Shown here: in pieces, positions 49,116 through 59,121 of the stretch
Numbering within the stretch: position 1 is the stretch's first letter
How the letters are laid out: the number at the start of each line of letters is the position of its first letter
NCBI RefSeq assembly: GCF_018842675.1
Contig: NZ_JAGTWO010000004.1
Span: 124,001 to 188,000, forward strand
Origin: Candidatus Pantoea bituminis
GTDB lineage: Bacteria > Pseudomonadota > Gammaproteobacteria > Enterobacterales > Enterobacteriaceae
Direction of reading: 5' to 3'
DNA: 64,000 nt
Notes under the pieces: model-generated
What the model was told of the DNA's origin: nothing
The model's database searches: none
The model's input: the letters and a program-made list of their open reading frames with translations, nothing else
Translations under genes and position numbers: made by a program

Positions 49116-51563
49116 ATGAATGCACCTTTCACTTACGCCTCACCGACGTTGACGGTTGATGCTTTAAAGCACTCGATTGCCTATAAGCTGATGTTCACCA
49201 TTGGTAAAGATCCTTCCATTGCCAATAAGCATGAGTGGCTCAACGCCGCGCTGCTGGCGGTACGCGATCGCATGGTTGAACGCTGGCTGCGTTCCAGCCG
49301 TGCTCAGCTATCGCAGGATGTGCGCCAGGTTTATTACCTGTCGATGGAGTTTCTGATGGGCCGCACGTTGGGGAATGCGCTGTTGTCGATGGGCATTTAT
49401 GACGATCTTAACCAAGCATTAGACGAAATGGGTCTCGATCTGGCTGAACTCATGGAAGAGGAGAACGATCCGGGCTTAGGTAATGGCGGGTTAGGCCGTT
49501 TGGCCGCTTGCTTCCTCGATTCTCTCGCCACTTTGGGCATGCCAGGCCGCGGTTATGGCATTCGCTACGATTACGGCATGTTCAAACAGAACATTGTGGA
49601 TGGCGAGCAGAAAGAGTCGCCCGATTACTGGCTGGAATATGGTAATCCGTGGGAATTTCAACGTTTCAACACCCGATACAAAGTGCGTTTCGGTGGACGT
49701 ATTCAGCATGAGGGCACCAAGGTGCGCTGGCTGGAAACGGAAGAGATCCTGGCGATGGCTTACGATCAAATCATTCCTGGTTTTGACACCGACGCGACCA
49801 ACACGCTGCGATTGTGGGGAGCGCAGGCCAGTAATGAAATCAACCTGGGTAAGTTCAATCAGGGCGATTACTTTGCGGCAGTTGAAGATAAGAACCATTC
49901 AGAAAACGTCTCGCGCGTGCTCTATCCCGATGATTCAACCTATTCTGGGCGTGAGCTGCGTTTACGTCAGGAGTATTTCCTGGTGTCGGCAACGGTGCAG
50001 GATATTCTTAATCGTCACTGGCGCATGCATCAAACGTGGGACAATCTCGCGGATAAAATCGCCATTCACCTCAATGACACGCATCCCGTGTTAGCGATTC
50101 CTGAACTGATGCGCCTGTTAATTGATGAGCACAAGTTCACGTGGGACAATGCGTTTGAAGTGATTTGTCAGGTCTTCTCCTACACCAACCATACGTTGAT
50201 GACGGAAGCGCTGGAAACCTGGCCAGTGGACATGATCGGCAAAATTCTGCCGCGCCATCTCGGCATCATCTTTGAGATCAACGATTACTTCCTGAAAACC
50301 ATTCAGGACTATTACCCGGATGACTGGGAATTGCTGTCGCGCATCTCCATTATCGATGAAAAAGATGGCCGACGAATTCGTATGGCGTGGCTGGCGGTGA
50401 TAGTGAGCCATAAGGTTAACGGCGTCTCGGAATTGCACTCTAACCTGATGGTGCAGTCGCTGTTTGCTGATTTCTCGCGTCTGTTCCCTGGCCGTTTCTG
50501 CAATAAAACCAATGGTGTGACGCCGCGTCGCTGGCTGGCGTTGGCTAACCCAGCGCTGTCTGACGTGTTAGATGACGAGATTGGTCGTAACTGGCGTACC
50601 GAACTGAGCCAGTTAAATGAGTTGAAAGCGCAGATTGATTACCCGGCCTTTATCAAAAAAGTGGCTGATGCCAAATACCAGAACAAGCGTCGCTTAGCGG
50701 ATTGGGTTGCCAAAAATCTTGATGTGGTGCTCGATCCTAATGCGCTGTTTGATGTGCAGATCAAGCGTATTCACGAATACAAACGTCAGTTGCTCAACGT
50801 GTTGCACGTGATTACCCGTTACAACCGAATTAAAGCTGAGCCGGATGGAGATTGGGTGCCGCGCGTCAATATCTTCGCCGGTAAAGCCGCGTCGGCCTAT
50901 TACGTCGCGAAGCACATTATCCATTTGATCAACGATGTCGCGAAAGTGATCAACAACGATCCGCAGGTAAAGAACAAGCTGAAAGTGGTGTTTATTCCCA
51001 ACTACAGCGTGAGTCTGGCGCAGATCATTATTCCCGCCGCCGATCTCTCTGAGCAGATCTCTACCGCAGGAACAGAAGCCTCGGGCACCAGTAACATGAA
51101 GTTCGCACTCAACGGCGCGCTGACCATTGGGACGCTGGATGGCGCCAATGTTGAAATGCTCGACCATGTTGGTGAAGAGAATATCTTTATTTTCGGTAAC
51201 ACTACACCGCAGGTCGAAGCGTTGCGCCGGGGAGGTTATAACCCGCGTAAATATTATGAAGAGGATGCGGAGCTGCATCAGGTGCTGACCCAAATTGCCT
51301 CGGGTGTATTTAGCCCTTCCGATCCGGGTCGCTATCGTAATCTGTTCGACTCGTTAGTGAATTTCGGCGACCACTATCAACTCCTGGCCGATTATCGTAG
51401 CTATGTGGATACGCAGGACAAAGTGGATGCGCTGTATCGTCAGCCGGATGAATGGCAACGTCGCGCCGCGTTAAATATTGCTGGGATGGGTTACTTCTCG
51501 TCGGACAGAACGATTCAGGAATATGCGGATGAGATTTGGCACATTGCGCCGGTAAGGTTGTAA
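49116..51563 (+). CDS. glgP: Glycogen phosphorylase
   Basis: GlgP releases glucose-1-phosphate from glycogen chain ends. Glycosyltransferase family 35: [19 protein letters not shown], and the PLP-binding region [19 protein letters not shown] with the Schiff-base Lys. 815 residues, the E. coli length. It is the only glucan phosphorylase here, since malP is reduced to a remnant; it may therefore also serve maltodextrin breakdown. Confidence 0.97.
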   Translation: MNAPFTYASPTLTVDALKHSIAYKLMFTIGKDPSIANKHEWLNAALLAVRDRMVERWLRSSRAQLSQDVRQVYYLSMEFLMGRTLGNALLSMGIYDDLNQALDEMGLDLAELMEEENDPGLGNGGLGRLAACFLDSLATLGMPGRGYGIRYDYGMFKQNIVDGEQKESPDYWLEYGNPWEFQRFNTRYKVRFGGRIQHEGTKVRWLETEEILAMAYDQIIPGFDTDATNTLRLWGAQASNEINLGKFNQGDYFAAVEDKNHSENVSRVLYPDDSTYSGRELRLRQEYFLVSATVQDILNRHWRMHQTWDNLADKIAIHLNDTHPVLAIPELMRLLIDEHKFTWDNAFEVICQVFSYTNHTLMTEALETWPVDMIGKILPRHLGIIFEINDYFLKTIQDYYPDDWELLSRISIIDEKDGRRIRMAWLAVIVSHKVNGVSELHSNLMVQSLFADFSRLFPGRFCNKTNGVTPRRWLALANPALSDVLDDEIGRNWRTELSQLNELKAQIDYPAFIKKVADAKYQNKRRLADWVAKNLDVVLDPNALFDVQIKRIHEYKRQLLNVLHVITRYNRIKAEPDGDWVPRVNIFAGKAASAYYVAKHIIHLINDVAKVINNDPQVKNKLKVVFIPNYSVSLAQIIIPAADLSEQISTAGTEASGTSNMKFALNGALTIGTLDGANVEMLDHVGEENIFIFGNTTPQVEALRRGGYNPRKYYEEDAELHQVLTQIASGVFSPSDPGRYRNLFDSLVNFGDHYQLLADYRSYVDTQDKVDALYRQPDEWQRRAALNIAGMGYFSSDRTIQEYADEIWHIAPVRL

Positions 51564-51601
51564 TCTTGCCGCGTGGATGAGAATCCAGAAGCGTAAAATG
51601 C

Positions 51602-51639
51602 AAAACGCAGAGGACAAAAAGCGTCCTCTGCGTTTTTTT
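51602..51639 (+). terminator. Terminator of the glg operon
   Basis: AAAACGCAGAGGAC / GTCCTCTGCGTTTTTT has a 14-bp stem with a 7-nt loop and a long T tract, a very strong terminator. Confidence 0.93.
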
Positions 51640-51650
51640 ATCGTCTGAAT

Positions 51651-51672
51651 ACTCTTCGGCTAACCGAAGAGT
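51651..51672. terminator. Second hairpin between glgP and glpD
   Basis: ACTCTTCGG-ctaa-CCGAAGAGT is a perfect 9-bp stem 16 bases from the glpD stop. It lacks a T tract; it may be the 3'-end hairpin of convergent glpD. Confidence 0.5.
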
Positions 51673-51687
51673 GGACGACTCACATTA

Positions 51688-53186
51688 TCATGAAGCCAGC
51701 GACAACGCCGGTTTAGCCGCCAGCCACTCAGCCACACGCGCCTGCTGCTCTTTGGTCAGCCACATGCCTTGCTTGGTGCGGCGCCAGATTGCATCATCCA
51801 GTTCGCGAACCCATTCGTTCTGCACTAAATAACGCAGCTCTGCTTCATAGAACTCATGACCAAAGTTCTCACCTAAATCTTCCCGGCTTTTCGCGCCTTC
51901 TAACAAAACTTCAGTATTGCTGCCATAGGTACGTGAATAATGACGCGCCATGTTTTCACTGATAAACGGATAACGACGACGCAGGCTAGCTGCATAATCT
52001 TCACGCGTTCCCGCGATGTTACCGCCTGGCAATACGCAGGTTTTGGTCCAGGCTGGACCCGCATTCGGGAAATACTTGGTCAGTTTTTCCAGCGCATGCT
52101 CCGCCAGTTTGCGATAGGTGGTCAGCTTGCCACCAAACACTGACAGCAACGGCGCCTGGCCATTTTCATCACGCACGTCCAGCGTATAGTCGCGAGTGAT
52201 GGCCTGCGGTGAATCAGATTCATCATCACATAACGGACGCACACCGGAATAAGTCCAAACGATATCGTCAGCAACCAGCTGTTTTTGAAGTGACCGTTGT
52301 ACACCTTCAACAGATAATCGATCTCGTTATCATCGATCTTGACGTTTTTCGGATCGCCTTTGTATTCGACGTCGGTGGTGCCGACAATCGAGAACTCATC
52401 CATCCACGGAATGACAAACACAATGCGGTTATCTTCGTTCTGCAGGATATAAGCCTGTTTCTCAGTATGAACGCGCGGCACCACAATGTGGCTGCCTTTG
52501 ATTAAGCGAATACCGTAAGGCGATTTTAGCTTCAGGCCGTCGTCAAAGAACTGTTTCACCCACGGACCCGCCGCGTTCACTAATCCTTTAGCGCGCCAGG
52601 TGAAGGTTTTTCCGCTGTCGACATCTTCAGCTTCTACCATCCACAAACCGCCTTCACGCCAGGCACGCGTCACACGAGTACGCGTTTTAACTTCACCGCC
52701 GTGCTTCACCACTTCCTGCGCATTTAAGACAACCATGCGCGCATCATCAACCCAACAGTCGGAATATTCGAATCCGCGCGTGATCTCAGGCTTCAGGGCG
52801 GAATCCGCGCCAAAACGCAGGCTTTTGCTGCTGGGTAAGCTGGTGCGCTTACCGAGGTGATCGTACATAAACAGGCCGGTACGAATCATCCATGCTGGAC
52901 GCAGGTGCGGGCGATGCGGCAGACGAAAGCGCATTGGAAACGCAATGTGTGGCGCCATTTTCAATAGCACTTCACGCTCAGCCAGCGCTTCGCTCACTAA
53001 GCGAAACTCGTAGTGCTCAAGGTAGCGCAGGCCACCGTGAATCAGTTTTGAACTGGCAGAAGAGGTCGCGCAAGCCAGATCCCGCGCCTCCAGCATCAGC
53101 ACCGACAGTCCGCGTCCTGCAGCATCCGCTGCAATGCCGGCACCGTTGATGCCGCCGCCGATCACGATCAGGTCTTTGGTTTCCAC
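51688..53186 (-). CDS. glpD: Aerobic glycerol-3-phosphate dehydrogenase, frameshifted once as sequenced
   Basis: GlpD is a membrane-associated FAD enzyme that oxidises glycerol-3-phosphate to dihydroxyacetone phosphate and feeds electrons to ubiquinone. FAD motif [19 protein letters not shown], substrate residues in [16 protein letters not shown], and [15 protein letters not shown]. The start is GTG with GGAGGAG upstream. A T run at 52282-52286 is one base short ([14 protein letters not shown] expected). Restored length is 499 residues (E. coli 501). GlpR operators overlap its promoter region. Confidence 0.95.
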
Positions 53187-53199
53187 GTCATCTCCTCCG

Positions 53200-53217
53200 A
53201 TGTTCGGAATAGTTCAT
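53200..53217. promoter_or_regulatory. GlpR operator, proximal to glpD
   Basis: ATGTTCGGAATAGTTCAT resembles the GlpR consensus ATGTTCGATAACGAACAT with a degenerate right half. It is placed 20 bases from the next operator, the spacing expected for cooperative binding on one helix face. Confidence 0.7.
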
Positions 53218-53219
53218 TA

Positions 53220-53237
53220 ATGTTCGTTTTCGAGCAT
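53220..53237. promoter_or_regulatory. GlpR operator, glpD/glpE intergenic
   Basis: ATGTTCGTTTTCGAGCAT is a near-perfect GlpR site with dyad arms ATGTTCG and CGAGCAT. GlpR encoded downstream would repress glpD until glycerol-3-phosphate accumulates. Confidence 0.88.
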
Positions 53238-53414
53238 AATAATAATCGTAAACCAACATTGATGCCAGCTTTTAACCCGGTAAAAACATTTTTGCGTGAT
53301 ATAGCTAACATTCTGAACGTGAAAAAAATACAAGTCCGCAGTGTTTGTCAGGTTATTGGCGCTAATTCTCGGGTTACACTAAGCGCTAATTGTGACGCAG
53401 TAATGAGAGACACC

Positions 53415-53741
53415 ATGGAAACCTTCGAATGTATTGATGTTCAGCAGGCACAGGCGCAGCTGGAGCAGGGCGCGCTGCTGGTGGATATACGCGATCCACA
53501 AAGTTTCGCGCTTGGCCACGCTGCGGGAGCCTTGCACCTGTCAAACAGCAACCTCAACGCCTTTATTGCGGATGCCGATCAAACATTACCGGTGTTGGTG
53601 ATGTGTTATCACGGCAACAGCAGCAAAAGCGCAGCACAATATTTGTTGAGTCAGGGATTTGCGGCGGCTTATAGCATTGATGGCGGTTTTGATGCCTGGC
53701 GTGCTGCTTTCCCGATGCAGGTCGCTAACGGCAGCGTTTAA
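53415..53741 (+). CDS. glpE: Thiosulfate sulfurtransferase GlpE
   Basis: GlpE is a single-domain rhodanese that transfers sulfane sulfur from thiosulfate to acceptors such as cyanide or thioredoxin. The active-site loop MCYHGNSSK holds the catalytic Cys (about residue 66). The start METFECIDV gives 108 residues as in E. coli; the upstream in-frame extension crosses the GlpR operators and is rejected. It is first of the glpEGR unit. Confidence 0.94.
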   Translation: METFECIDVQQAQAQLEQGALLVDIRDPQSFALGHAAGALHLSNSNLNAFIADADQTLPVLVMCYHGNSSKSAAQYLLSQGFAAAYSIDGGFDAWRAAFPMQVANGSV

Positions 53742-53773
53742 ACAGCACATCGTCACATGGAGAGTTACGTATC

Positions 53774-54604
53774 ATGCGCATTACCCAATTCAACCAGCCG
53801 CGCATGGCGCAGGCGTTCGTCGATTACATGGCAACGCGCGGCGTTACGCTGCGTATTGAGCACGAAAGCCATTACGTCATCATGTTGGATGATGAAAGCA
53901 AACTGTCGATGGTCGAAAACGAACTTCAACAGTTTGTGCACGATCCGAATCATCCACGGTATCGAGCAGCCAGTTGGCACAGCGGCAAAACCGACAGCGG
54001 TTTGCGCTATGAGCGCACTAACTTCTGGGCGAATATCCGCGAGCGAGCGGGGCCGCTAACGCTTACTGGAATGGTGGTCTGTATTGCGGTGTTTATTCTG
54101 ATGCAGATCGTTGGCGACCGTACCGTAATGTACTGGCTCGCCTGGCCAGATGGCCCGGATCAATATCTGGAAGTGTGGCGTTGGTTCAGCCACGCCTTTT
54201 TGCATTTTTCGCTGCTGCACATTTTGTTCAACCTGATGTGGTGGTGGTATCTCGGCGGCGCCGTCGAAAAACGGCTAGGCAGCGGTAAGCTGTTTGTCAT
54301 CCTGCTGATTTCCGCCCTGCTTAGTGGCTGGATGCAGGCTAAATTCAGCGGTATCTGGTTTGGTGGTTTGTCGGGTGTGGTTTACGCCTTGATGGGATAT
54401 TGCTGGCTACGCGGCGAACGCGATCCCGACAGCGGTATTTACCTCGAACGAGGTTTGATTGGATTCGCCCTTGTCTGGCTAGTGATTGGCTGGTTTGGCG
54501 CATTGGGTCTGGCCATTGCCAACGCGGCGCACGTTGCCGGTTTAGTGGTGGGATTAGCCATGGCTTTTGTTGATACGCGCAAAACAAAGCGCCGTCAGGC
54601 GTAA
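53774..54604 (+). CDS. glpG: Rhomboid intramembrane serine protease GlpG
   Basis: GlpG cleaves transmembrane segments of membrane proteins. A soluble N-terminal domain (about 1-90) precedes six membrane segments with the catalytic Ser in [13 protein letters not shown] and the His in [11 protein letters not shown]. The oxyanion-region segment [20 protein letters not shown] is conserved. 276 residues, the E. coli length. Confidence 0.97.
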   Translation: MRITQFNQPRMAQAFVDYMATRGVTLRIEHESHYVIMLDDESKLSMVENELQQFVHDPNHPRYRAASWHSGKTDSGLRYERTNFWANIRERAGPLTLTGMVVCIAVFILMQIVGDRTVMYWLAWPDGPDQYLEVWRWFSHAFLHFSLLHILFNLMWWWYLGGAVEKRLGSGKLFVILLISALLSGWMQAKFSGIWFGGLSGVVYALMGYCWLRGERDPDSGIYLERGLIGFALVWLVIGWFGALGLAIANAAHVAGLVVGLAMAFVDTRKTKRRQA

Positions 54605-54645
54605 TAAAAAGAACAGCGGCCACTGGCCGAAAACAGGAGAGCAAT

Positions 54646-55404
54646 GTGAAGCAGACGCAACGTCATGACGCCATTATCGATCTGGTTCGGCGCCAGGGTT
54701 ATGTCAGTACCGAAGAGCTGGTCGATCACTTCGAAGTGAGCCCGCAAACCATTCGTCGCGATTTGAACGACCTTGCCGATCAAAACAAAATTCAACGCCA
54801 TCATGGTGGCGCGGCGCTGCCTTCCAGCTCTGAAAATACCGCCTGGCAAGATCGTAAAATGATGTTGTCGGAAGAAAAAGCGCGTATTGCTCAGCGTGTT
54901 GCTAGCCAGATCCCGGACGGCGCTACGCTGTTTATCGACATCGGTACCACGCCGGAAGCGGTAGCGCATGCGCTACTCAACCATAACGATTTGCGGGTTG
55001 TGACCAACAACCTTAACGTAGCGATGCTGTTAATGGGCAAACCTGATTTCCGGGTGATTATTGCGGGTGGCGAAGTGCGCACCCGCGACGGTGCGGTCAT
55101 GGGTGAAGCCACGCTGGACTTCATTTCGCAGTTCCGCCTCGATTACGGCATTCTCGGTATCAGCGGCATTGATATGGATGGCTCGCTGCTGGAGTTTGAT
55201 TATCATGAAGTCCGTACCAAGCGTGCCATCATTGAGAACTCACGCTGCGTCATGCTGGTGGTGGATCACTCTAAATTCGGTCGCAACGCGATGGTTAATC
55301 TGGGCAATATGAGCCTGCTCGATTATCTCTACACTGACCAAGCGCCACCTGCCAGCGTATTAAAAGTGATTGAACAACACGAAGTTCACCTCGAACTCTG
55401 CTAA
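54646..55404 (+). CDS. glpR: Glycerol-3-phosphate regulon repressor GlpR
   Basis: GlpR is a DeoR-family repressor induced by glycerol-3-phosphate. The helix-turn-helix is GYVSTEELVDHFEVSPQTIR; the ligand-binding domain shows DIGTTPEAVAHAL and FDYHEVRTKRAI. 252 residues, intact throughout. The start is GTG, with AGGAG 5 bases upstream. Its operators lie at 53200-53237. Confidence 0.96.
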   Translation: MKQTQRHDAIIDLVRRQGYVSTEELVDHFEVSPQTIRRDLNDLADQNKIQRHHGGAALPSSSENTAWQDRKMMLSEEKARIAQRVASQIPDGATLFIDIGTTPEAVAHALLNHNDLRVVTNNLNVAMLLMGKPDFRVIIAGGEVRTRDGAVMGEATLDFISQFRLDYGILGISGIDMDGSLLEFDYHEVRTKRAIIENSRCVMLVVDHSKFGRNAMVNLGNMSLLDYLYTDQAPPASVLKVIEQHEVHLELC

Positions 55405-55413
55405 TCCCCTCAG

Positions 55414-55437
55414 CGCCAGCATAATGCTGGCGTTTTT
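55414..55437 (+). terminator. Terminator of glpEGR
   Basis: CGCCAGCAT-a-ATGCTGGCG (in practice a 3-5 nt loop) followed by TTTTT lies 10 bases after the glpR stop. Confidence 0.9.
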
Positions 55438-55558
55438 CTTTGATTACTGTCGCTTTTTTTGCACTCGCGTCTTTACTTAACTCTTCGCTGGCTCGTTGTG
55501 GTCAGCTCGTGCGCATGCCGGTTTCGCGTAACCTCCAACGGATTCAGAAGGGAGTGAT

Positions 55559-55642
55559 ATGTCGCTGCAAAATCTCGAAAAAGCACATTTTGAAGCCGCT
55601 CTAATCCATCAATGGCAACACTCAAAGCACGCTAAATGCTAA
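55559..55642 (+). pseudogene. malP: Remnant of maltodextrin phosphorylase malP, now a 27-codon reading frame ahead of malQ
   Basis: A 27-codon frame with a good AAGGGAG site begins MSLQNLEKAHFEAALIHQWQ. The segment HFEAALIHQWQ lines up with the start of E. coli MalP (QFQEALSRQWQ). The remaining approximately 770 codons are gone: the frame ends HAKC-stop and malQ begins 9 bases later. In E. coli malP lies directly upstream of malQ, so this looks like an internal deletion that kept the malP translation start. The frame is still open and may act as a leader peptide feeding ribosomes to malQ. The similarity is short, hence moderate confidence. Confidence 0.65.
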
Positions 55643-55651
55643 GGAGCGGCG

Positions 55652-57721
55652 ATGAAAGAAAATGCACTTGATAAGGCAGCGCGTGCTGCTGGAATTTCGC
55701 TGGAATATATCAATGCCAAAGGTCAACCCGAAGCGATCAGCGATGAAACCAAACGCGCTTTACTGGCGGTGATGGATAACCCCGATAAAGGCAAAAAAAC
55801 GCCCTTACCGCCGGTTGCGGTATTCAGTGGTAGTCGCAAACGTCAGCTGACACCGCAAGGGCGGGGCGAGTATCACTGGCAGCTGCGCAGTGAAGCAGGG
55901 AAGAAGTTTGAGGGAACACTTGTTGGCGGTGAACTTTTTACCCTGCCTTCGCCGCTCGGACAGGGTTATCACCAGCTGACACTTAGCAAGGGCAAGCAGC
56001 AATGGCAAACGCGTATTATCGTTACGCCGCGCCGTTGTTATCTGCCGCCAGCACTGCGTGACGGTGAAAAGCGTTGGGGCGCGCTGGTGCAGTTATATAC
56101 CGTGCGCTCAGCTAAAAACTGGGGTATCGGCGATTTCGGTGATTTACAGCAGTTGGTGCAACAGCTTGCTGCAAACGGCGGCGACTTTGTAGGGTTGAAT
56201 CCACTGCATGCGCTCTATCCCGCCAGTCCCGACTTCGCCAGCCCTTACAGTCCTTCTTCACGACGCTGGCTGAACATCATCTATATCGACGTGTCGCAAG
56301 TGGTGGATTTCCAGCAGAGCGCGGCGGCACAAAAGTGGTGGAAAAGCGCCAAAACACAGCGTGCGCTGGCTGAAGCCCGTGAAAATGATTTGGTTGATTA
56401 CGAGGCGGTGATGGCGCTGAAACTGACGGCGCTGCGCCATGCGTGGACAGAATTTCAGCCACGTGATGAAGAAAATGAAGAGAAGCGCGCCTTTGCGGCT
56501 TTCGTGCGTGAAGGCGGAGATAGCCTACGTTATCAGGCGGTATACGAAGGTGTGCAGGCAGAGCGTCGTGCAGGCAATGCACAGCATTGGGGCTGGCCGG
56601 CCTGGCCAGAAGGGTGGCGCAACAGCCAGCTTCCTGACGTGCAACATTGGTGTGAACAGAATGAAGATGAAATCGCTTTCTGGCAATGGCTGCAATTTTT
56701 GGCGCAGCAACAGTTTTCCCAATGCTGGCAAGTCAGTCAGACATTGGGCATGAGCGTTGGGCTGTACCGGGATTTAGCCGTTGGCGTGGCGGAAGGCAGC
56801 GCGGAAACCTGGCACGACCCGGAGCTCTATCGCCTGAAAGCTTCCATCGGCGCGCCGCCCGATCGGCTGGGGCCGCTGGGTCAATATTGGGGATTACCGC
56901 CGATGGATCCGCATGTGATGAAAGCGCGGGGTTATCAGCCGTTTATCGATATGCTGCGCGCTAATATGCGCGATTGTGGGGCGCTGCGTATTGATCACGT
57001 CATGTCGCTACTGCGGCTCTGGTGGGTGCCCGCTGGAGAAACCGCGGATAAAGGCGCTTACGTCGCCTATCCCGTAGACGATTTGCTGGGCATTTTAGCG
57101 CTGGAAAGCCAGCGCTTGCGCTGCATGGTGATTGGAGAAGATCTTGGCACCGTGCCGAAAGAGATTATCAGCCTGCTGCGCAACAGCGGTATTTTCTCCT
57201 GGAAGGTACTGTGGTTTGAACAACAGCGCGACGGGGAGTATCGCTCACCCGAGGAATATCCACGGCAGTCGATCTCCAGCGCCAGCACCCACGATCTGCC
57301 GACGTTAAGCGGTTTTTGGGATGCCGGTGATTTGCAGTTGGGCGAAAAGATAGGTTTGTATCCCGCTGACGCGGTGCAGCCGCTGCATGAACAGCGAACG
57401 GCGCAGAAACAGGCGCTGCTGAATGCGCTGCATAAAGCGGGATCACTGCCGGCACGCAGTGCAAAACAGGCAGATAAATTAGCGATGTCGCCGCAGCTTA
57501 ATCAGGCGATTCATCGATTTTTGGCCGATACCCAAAGTGCATTACTGGGATTGCAGCCGGAAGATTGGTTGGGAATGACCACGCCGGTCAATGTGCCGGG
57601 CACGGTTGAGCAATATCCCAACTGGCGACGCAAATTGACGCAGCCGTTAGAGGAAATCTTTGCGGATAAAGAGGTGCAGAAATTGCTGAAAACGGTGAGT
57701 CAGCGACGTAAAGCGAACTGA
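55652..57721 (+). CDS. malQ: 4-alpha-glucanotransferase (amylomaltase)
   Basis: MalQ disproportionates maltodextrins (GH77). The 689-residue protein has an N-terminal domain (about 1-140) and the barrel with nucleophile Asp in ALRIDHVMSLLRLWWVP, acid/base Glu in VIGEDLGTVP and third Asp in SSASTHDLPTLSGFW. AAGGAG precedes the ATG and overlaps the stop of the malP remnant. I see no convincing MalT box upstream, and malT is not adjacent, so its regulation may differ from E. coli. Confidence 0.96.
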   Translation: MKENALDKAARAAGISLEYINAKGQPEAISDETKRALLAVMDNPDKGKKTPLPPVAVFSGSRKRQLTPQGRGEYHWQLRSEAGKKFEGTLVGGELFTLPSPLGQGYHQLTLSKGKQQWQTRIIVTPRRCYLPPALRDGEKRWGALVQLYTVRSAKNWGIGDFGDLQQLVQQLAANGGDFVGLNPLHALYPASPDFASPYSPSSRRWLNIIYIDVSQVVDFQQSAAAQKWWKSAKTQRALAEARENDLVDYEAVMALKLTALRHAWTEFQPRDEENEEKRAFAAFVREGGDSLRYQAVYEGVQAERRAGNAQHWGWPAWPEGWRNSQLPDVQHWCEQNEDEIAFWQWLQFLAQQQFSQCWQVSQTLGMSVGLYRDLAVGVAEGSAETWHDPELYRLKASIGAPPDRLGPLGQYWGLPPMDPHVMKARGYQPFIDMLRANMRDCGALRIDHVMSLLRLWWVPAGETADKGAYVAYPVDDLLGILALESQRLRCMVIGEDLGTVPKEIISLLRNSGIFSWKVLWFEQQRDGEYRSPEEYPRQSISSASTHDLPTLSGFWDAGDLQLGEKIGLYPADAVQPLHEQRTAQKQALLNALHKAGSLPARSAKQADKLAMSPQLNQAIHRFLADTQSALLGLQPEDWLGMTTPVNVPGTVEQYPNWRRKLTQPLEEIFADKEVQKLLKTVSQRRKAN

Positions 57722-57727
57722 AAATGA

Positions 57728-57754
57728 AAGCGCGACAGCTAAACTGTCGCGCTT
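57728..57754. terminator. Terminator between malQ and nfuA
   Basis: AAGCGCGACAG / CTGTCGCGCTT is an 11-bp stem with a 5-nt loop between convergent genes; it has no long T tract, but the stem is strong enough for bidirectional 3'-end formation. Confidence 0.7.
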
Positions 57755-57772
57755 AATGATCGTTAAATCTGA

Positions 57773-58348
57773 TCAGTAATAAGAGTGTTCGCCACGCTGG
57801 TGTTCGGTCAGATCACGCACGCCTTTTAACTCTGGGAAAGCCGCCAGCAGCTCTTTCTCAATGCCATCTTTCAGCGTCACGTCGATCATTGAACAGCCGT
57901 TACAGCCGCCGCCAAATTGCAGAATCGCATAACCATCTTCAGTAATTTCCATCAATGAAACCTGGCCACCGTGACCGGCGAGCTGCGGGTTGATCTGCGC
58001 CTGCAGCAGGTATTCAACGCGCTCAATCATCGGCGCATCGTCAGAGACTTTACGCATTTTGGCGTTTGGCGCTTTCAGCGTTAACTGCGAACCGAGGTTA
58101 TCGGTAACGAAGTCAATTTCGGCATCTTCTAAATAAGGTTTGCTCAGCTCGTCTACATAGGCAGAAAGTTTTTCGAACTTGAGTTCGGTATCAGTAGATT
58201 CAACGGCATCTGGCGGGCAGTAGGAAACACCGCACTCCGCTGTTGGCGTACCCGGGTTAATCACGAATACGCGAATCTGGGTGCCGTCTTCTTGTTTGGA
58301 CAGCAGTTTTGAAAAGTGCTCTTGGGCAGAATCAGTAATTCGGATCAT
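57773..58348 (-). CDS. nfuA: Fe-S biogenesis protein NfuA
   Basis: NfuA carries and delivers [4Fe-4S] clusters, mainly under oxidative stress or iron limitation. An N-terminal degenerate A-type domain (about 1-95) is followed by the Nfu domain with the cluster motif [11 protein letters not shown]. 191 residues, the E. coli length. Its promoter region carries an IscR type 1-like site. Confidence 0.97.
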   Translation of the reverse strand: MIRITDSAQEHFSKLLSKQEDGTQIRVFVINPGTPTAECGVSYCPPDAVESTDTELKFEKLSAYVDELSKPYLEDAEIDFVTDNLGSQLTLKAPNAKMRKVSDDAPMIERVEYLLQAQINPQLAGHGGQVSLMEITEDGYAILQFGGGCNGCSMIDVTLKDGIEKELLAAFPELKGVRDLTEHQRGEHSYY

Positions 58349-58360
58349 GTCGATTGCTCA

Positions 58361-58385
58361 ATAGTTGACTAATTTAGTTGGTTAT
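58361..58385 (-). promoter_or_regulatory. IscR type 1-like site upstream of nfuA
   Basis: The 25-base dyad, with half sites ATAACCAACT and AGTCAACTAT around AAATT on the - strand, matches the type 1 IscR consensus at 23 of 25 positions by my count. It lies 12 bases upstream of the nfuA ATG, consistent with repression by [2Fe-2S]-IscR. Confidence 0.75.
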
Positions 58386-58406
58386 AATACGCCCATCACG
58401 GATGCT

Positions 58407-59087
58407 CTACAAGGTACGGCACAGGCACCAAACCTGCACACTGGCCGCGCCCTGCGCCAGTAAAAAACGGCTGATTTCTTCTACCGTGCTGCCTGTGGTG
58501 ATCACATCGTCGATAAGGGCGATATGGCGTCCGCGTACCGCAATTTCAAGACCGAATGCACCTCGCAAATTGGTGCGGCGCTGCTTTGCGCTGAGTTGAT
58601 GCTGCAATGCGCCTTGATAATGACGCCGCAAGCCTTGGCTAAATTCACATCCCAGCCAGCGCGCCAGCGGTTGAGCTAACAGGGCAGTTTGATTGTAACC
58701 ACGCTGCCAGCCACGTCGATGATGCAGCGGCACGCACAGCAGCAAATCGGGCCGCGTGAGTAAGCGTGTGCGGTATGCATACAACCAGCTTAGCAAAAGC
58801 AGCCGCGCCAGCATCACCTTGAGTGCGGTAACGCGAGAAAATTTCAGCTGATGTATCCAGTGACTCAGCGGCGCGTGATAGCCGGTAACGCACACCAAGG
58901 CTTGCCACGCGGGCGGCTCACGCAGGCATCGGCCACAAGGCGAACGCAGGGAGGAAGCGGGTAATCCACAGCGCGGGCAAAGCATGGGCAGCTTCGGTAA
59001 ACCGCGTAAGCAGCAACTGCAAATACCGTGATGGGCAAAACGCAGCGGTAATGCGCATAGCCAACAAAGGGCGGGCATTGGTAGCAT
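58407..59087 (-). CDS. gntX: ComF-family protein GntX
   Basis: GntX/ComF proteins have an N-terminal zinc-ribbon (Cys pairs CWLC, CSCC, CPRCG, CGRC within residues 8-55) and a C-terminal phosphoribosyltransferase-like domain with the PRPP-type motif HIALIDDVITTGST. E. coli members are linked to use of external DNA as nutrient. 226 residues. The ATG follows AAGGAGG and is divergent from bioH, with only 34 bases between starts. Confidence 0.94.
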   Translation of the reverse strand: MLPMPALCWLCALPLRFAHHGICSCCLRGLPKLPMLCPRCGLPASSLRSPCGRCLREPPAWQALVCVTGYHAPLSHWIHQLKFSRVTALKVMLARLLLLSWLYAYRTRLLTRPDLLLCVPLHHRRGWQRGYNQTALLAQPLARWLGCEFSQGLRRHYQGALQHQLSAKQRRTNLRGAFGLEIAVRGRHIALIDDVITTGSTVEEISRFLLAQGAASVQVWCLCRTL

Positions 59088-59121
59088 AGCGACCTCCTTA
59101 TCAATTTTGGGATAGTAACTG

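Noticed and set aside
49116..51563. glgP as a misplaced malP
   Set aside because: Its 815-residue length, position after glgA and N-terminal sequence identify it as GlgP; the malP trace lies separately at 55559.
53294..53310. CRP site between glpD and glpE (CGTGATATAGCTAACA)
   Set aside because: A CRP site is expected here from E. coli, but the right half is degenerate and I cannot tell it from chance.
58358..58386. TTGACT and TATAAT on the + strand upstream of nfuA as a + strand promoter
   Set aside because: The spacing is only 12 bases; the sequence is better explained as the IscR dyad and the nfuA promoter on the - strand.
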